From NCBI GenBank assembly GCA_002344215.1, contig DDSV01000005.1, forward strand, positions 81,478-91,722: 10,245 bases of DNA, written 5' to 3'. The notes below the pieces were generated by a model. That model was not told the origin of the DNA, searched no databases, and worked only from the letters and a program-made list of their open reading frames with translations. Positions 9,675 to 10,245 of the stretch are shown piece by piece. Within the stretch, counting starts at the first letter, position 1. Each line of letters opens with the position of its first letter. The stretch is from Akkermansiaceae bacterium UBA2381 (GTDB lineage Bacteria; Verrucomicrobiota; Verrucomicrobiia; Verrucomicrobiales; DEV007). The position numbers and the translations under genes are program-made.

Positions 9675-10245
9675 TCACTCCCCTGCCCCATCGATCGTAG
9701 TGGCCGCTTTCTGGCGGCGCTTGCGGAAGCGGAGGAAGGCCAGTCCGGCCAGGGCCAATCCGAGCAACCCGAAGGTGCCGGGTTCGGGCACGGCCGTCAG
9801 GGTGATGAAGTTTCCTCCGTCGGCGTAGTTGATGAGGTAATCCCCGCCGCCAATCGTTCTTGTCGTATTGTTCCCCCACGTCGTTCCGAGGGTAAACTCT
9901 CCGTTCAATGAGCCATAGGAGGCGATCGTGTATTTGTTGCCCTCGGTGAAGGCATTGGCAAAGGTCCCTTCCCGGAAGAGTGCGCCACTAATGGTGAGGG
10001 CCCCGGTCACGCTGATGCGGTCACTGACACCATCGGCATCCTCAACCAGATCCACCAGCCAGATACTGCCGCTCTGCATTGTCAGGTCTCCACCAAAGGA
10101 AAGGGTCCGGTCGCTGCCCCCGTCAAATCCGGCGGTCAGGGTCGCTCCGGAGCTGACCGTGGTATTTCCCTGAACGGAGCCATGTCCGGTGAGGAACGCG
10201 TCACCGGTGACCGAAACAGCCCCGGTTCCGGTTCCACTCCCGCTG
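9675..10245 (-). CDS. C-terminal end of a PATR-type PEP-CTERM surface protein, 5' end outside window
   Basis: The frame is open from the right edge (first full codon 10244-10242) to a TGA at 9677-9675, giving 189 visible residues. The ATG at 10079 is internal: in-frame coding sequence of the same style continues upstream of it (GDAFLTGHGSVQGNTTVSSG and onward). The visible part resembles the end of a PATR passenger: a GATLTAG turn, a DLTMQSGSIWLVDL strand pair, then YTIASYGSLNGEF, a pattern usual just before the sorting tail. The tail has VPEPG, a hydrophobic helix and FRKRRQK. In the PEP-CTERM/exosortase system (TIGR02595/PF07589-like) such proteins are exported by Sec and processed at the membrane by an exosortase; none is visible here. 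Ten further residues (AATTIDGAGE) follow the basic cluster, more than usual. Function beyond surface or extracellular location is unknown. Confidence 0.92.
   Translation of the reverse strand, partial: SGSGTGTGAVSVTGDAFLTGHGSVQGNTTVSSGATLTAGFDGGSDRTLSFGGDLTMQSGSIWLVDLVEDADGVSDRISVTGALTISGALFREGTFANAFTEGNKYTIASYGSLNGEFTLGTTWGNNTTRTIGGGDYLINYADGGNFITLTAVPEPGTFGLLGLALAGLAFLRFRKRRQKAATTIDGAGE
9708..9791 (-). other. PEP-CTERM sorting signal
   Basis: V-P-E-P is encoded at 9791-9780. A hydrophobic stretch of about 17 residues, GTFGLLGLALAGLAFLR, follows, and then the basic cluster FRKRRQK. All three parts of the tripartite signal are present in the right order near the C-terminus. Confidence 0.93.

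Noticed and set aside
9078..9911. Plus-strand open frames crossing the spacer (9078-9911 and 9319-9828)
   Set aside because: They run through the heptamer array and then antisense through the PEP-CTERM tail; the translations are low-complexity and unrecognisable.
9675..10079. ATG at 10079 as start of a small 134-residue PEP-CTERM protein
   Set aside because: The frame continues upstream to the window edge with passenger-like sequence, and the segment from 10079 lacks a signal peptide, so it is the end of a larger protein.

Overview
The window holds parts of two very large, repetitive surface-protein genes, both read on the minus strand, separated by a 697-base spacer. The proteins are of the 'autotransporter-associated beta strand repeat' (PATR, TIGR02601-like) class. 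The upstream protein ends in a PEP-CTERM sorting tail. Long Gly/Thr/Asn/Ala-rich PATR proteins with PEP-CTERM tails, in a moderately GC-rich genome, are most typical of Verrucomicrobia (Opitutae/Verrucomicrobiae-like), with Planctomycetes-related lineages as second choice. That placement is inferred; the window contains no marker gene.

Layout, in the direction of transcription (high to low coordinates). (1) 10245-9675: the last 189 codons of a PATR-type protein whose start lies outside the window, ending in a VPEP motif, a hydrophobic helix and an Arg/Lys cluster. (2) 9674-8978: a spacer with no gene I can support. It carries a GC hairpin just after the stop codon, a heptanucleotide repeat array, a perfect 10-bp inverted repeat, a GC-rich to AT-rich composition change near 9330, a second strong hairpin about 125 bases before the next start, and a pyrimidine-rich leader without a Shine-Dalgarno sequence. 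(3) 8977-1: one open frame of 2992 codons that runs off the left edge without a stop. It begins with a clear Sec signal peptide and continues as a beta-solenoid-type passenger containing about eleven recognisable PATR units.

The genes appear to be tandem members of one surface-protein family. The expected route is export by Sec and then, for the PEP-CTERM protein, recognition and processing by an exosortase encoded elsewhere. The C-terminus of the giant protein is not visible, so its anchoring is unknown. The many open frames on the plus strand opposite the giant gene are shadows of its Gly/Thr/Asn-rich codon pattern. There is no rRNA, tRNA, CRISPR array, transposase or phage gene.
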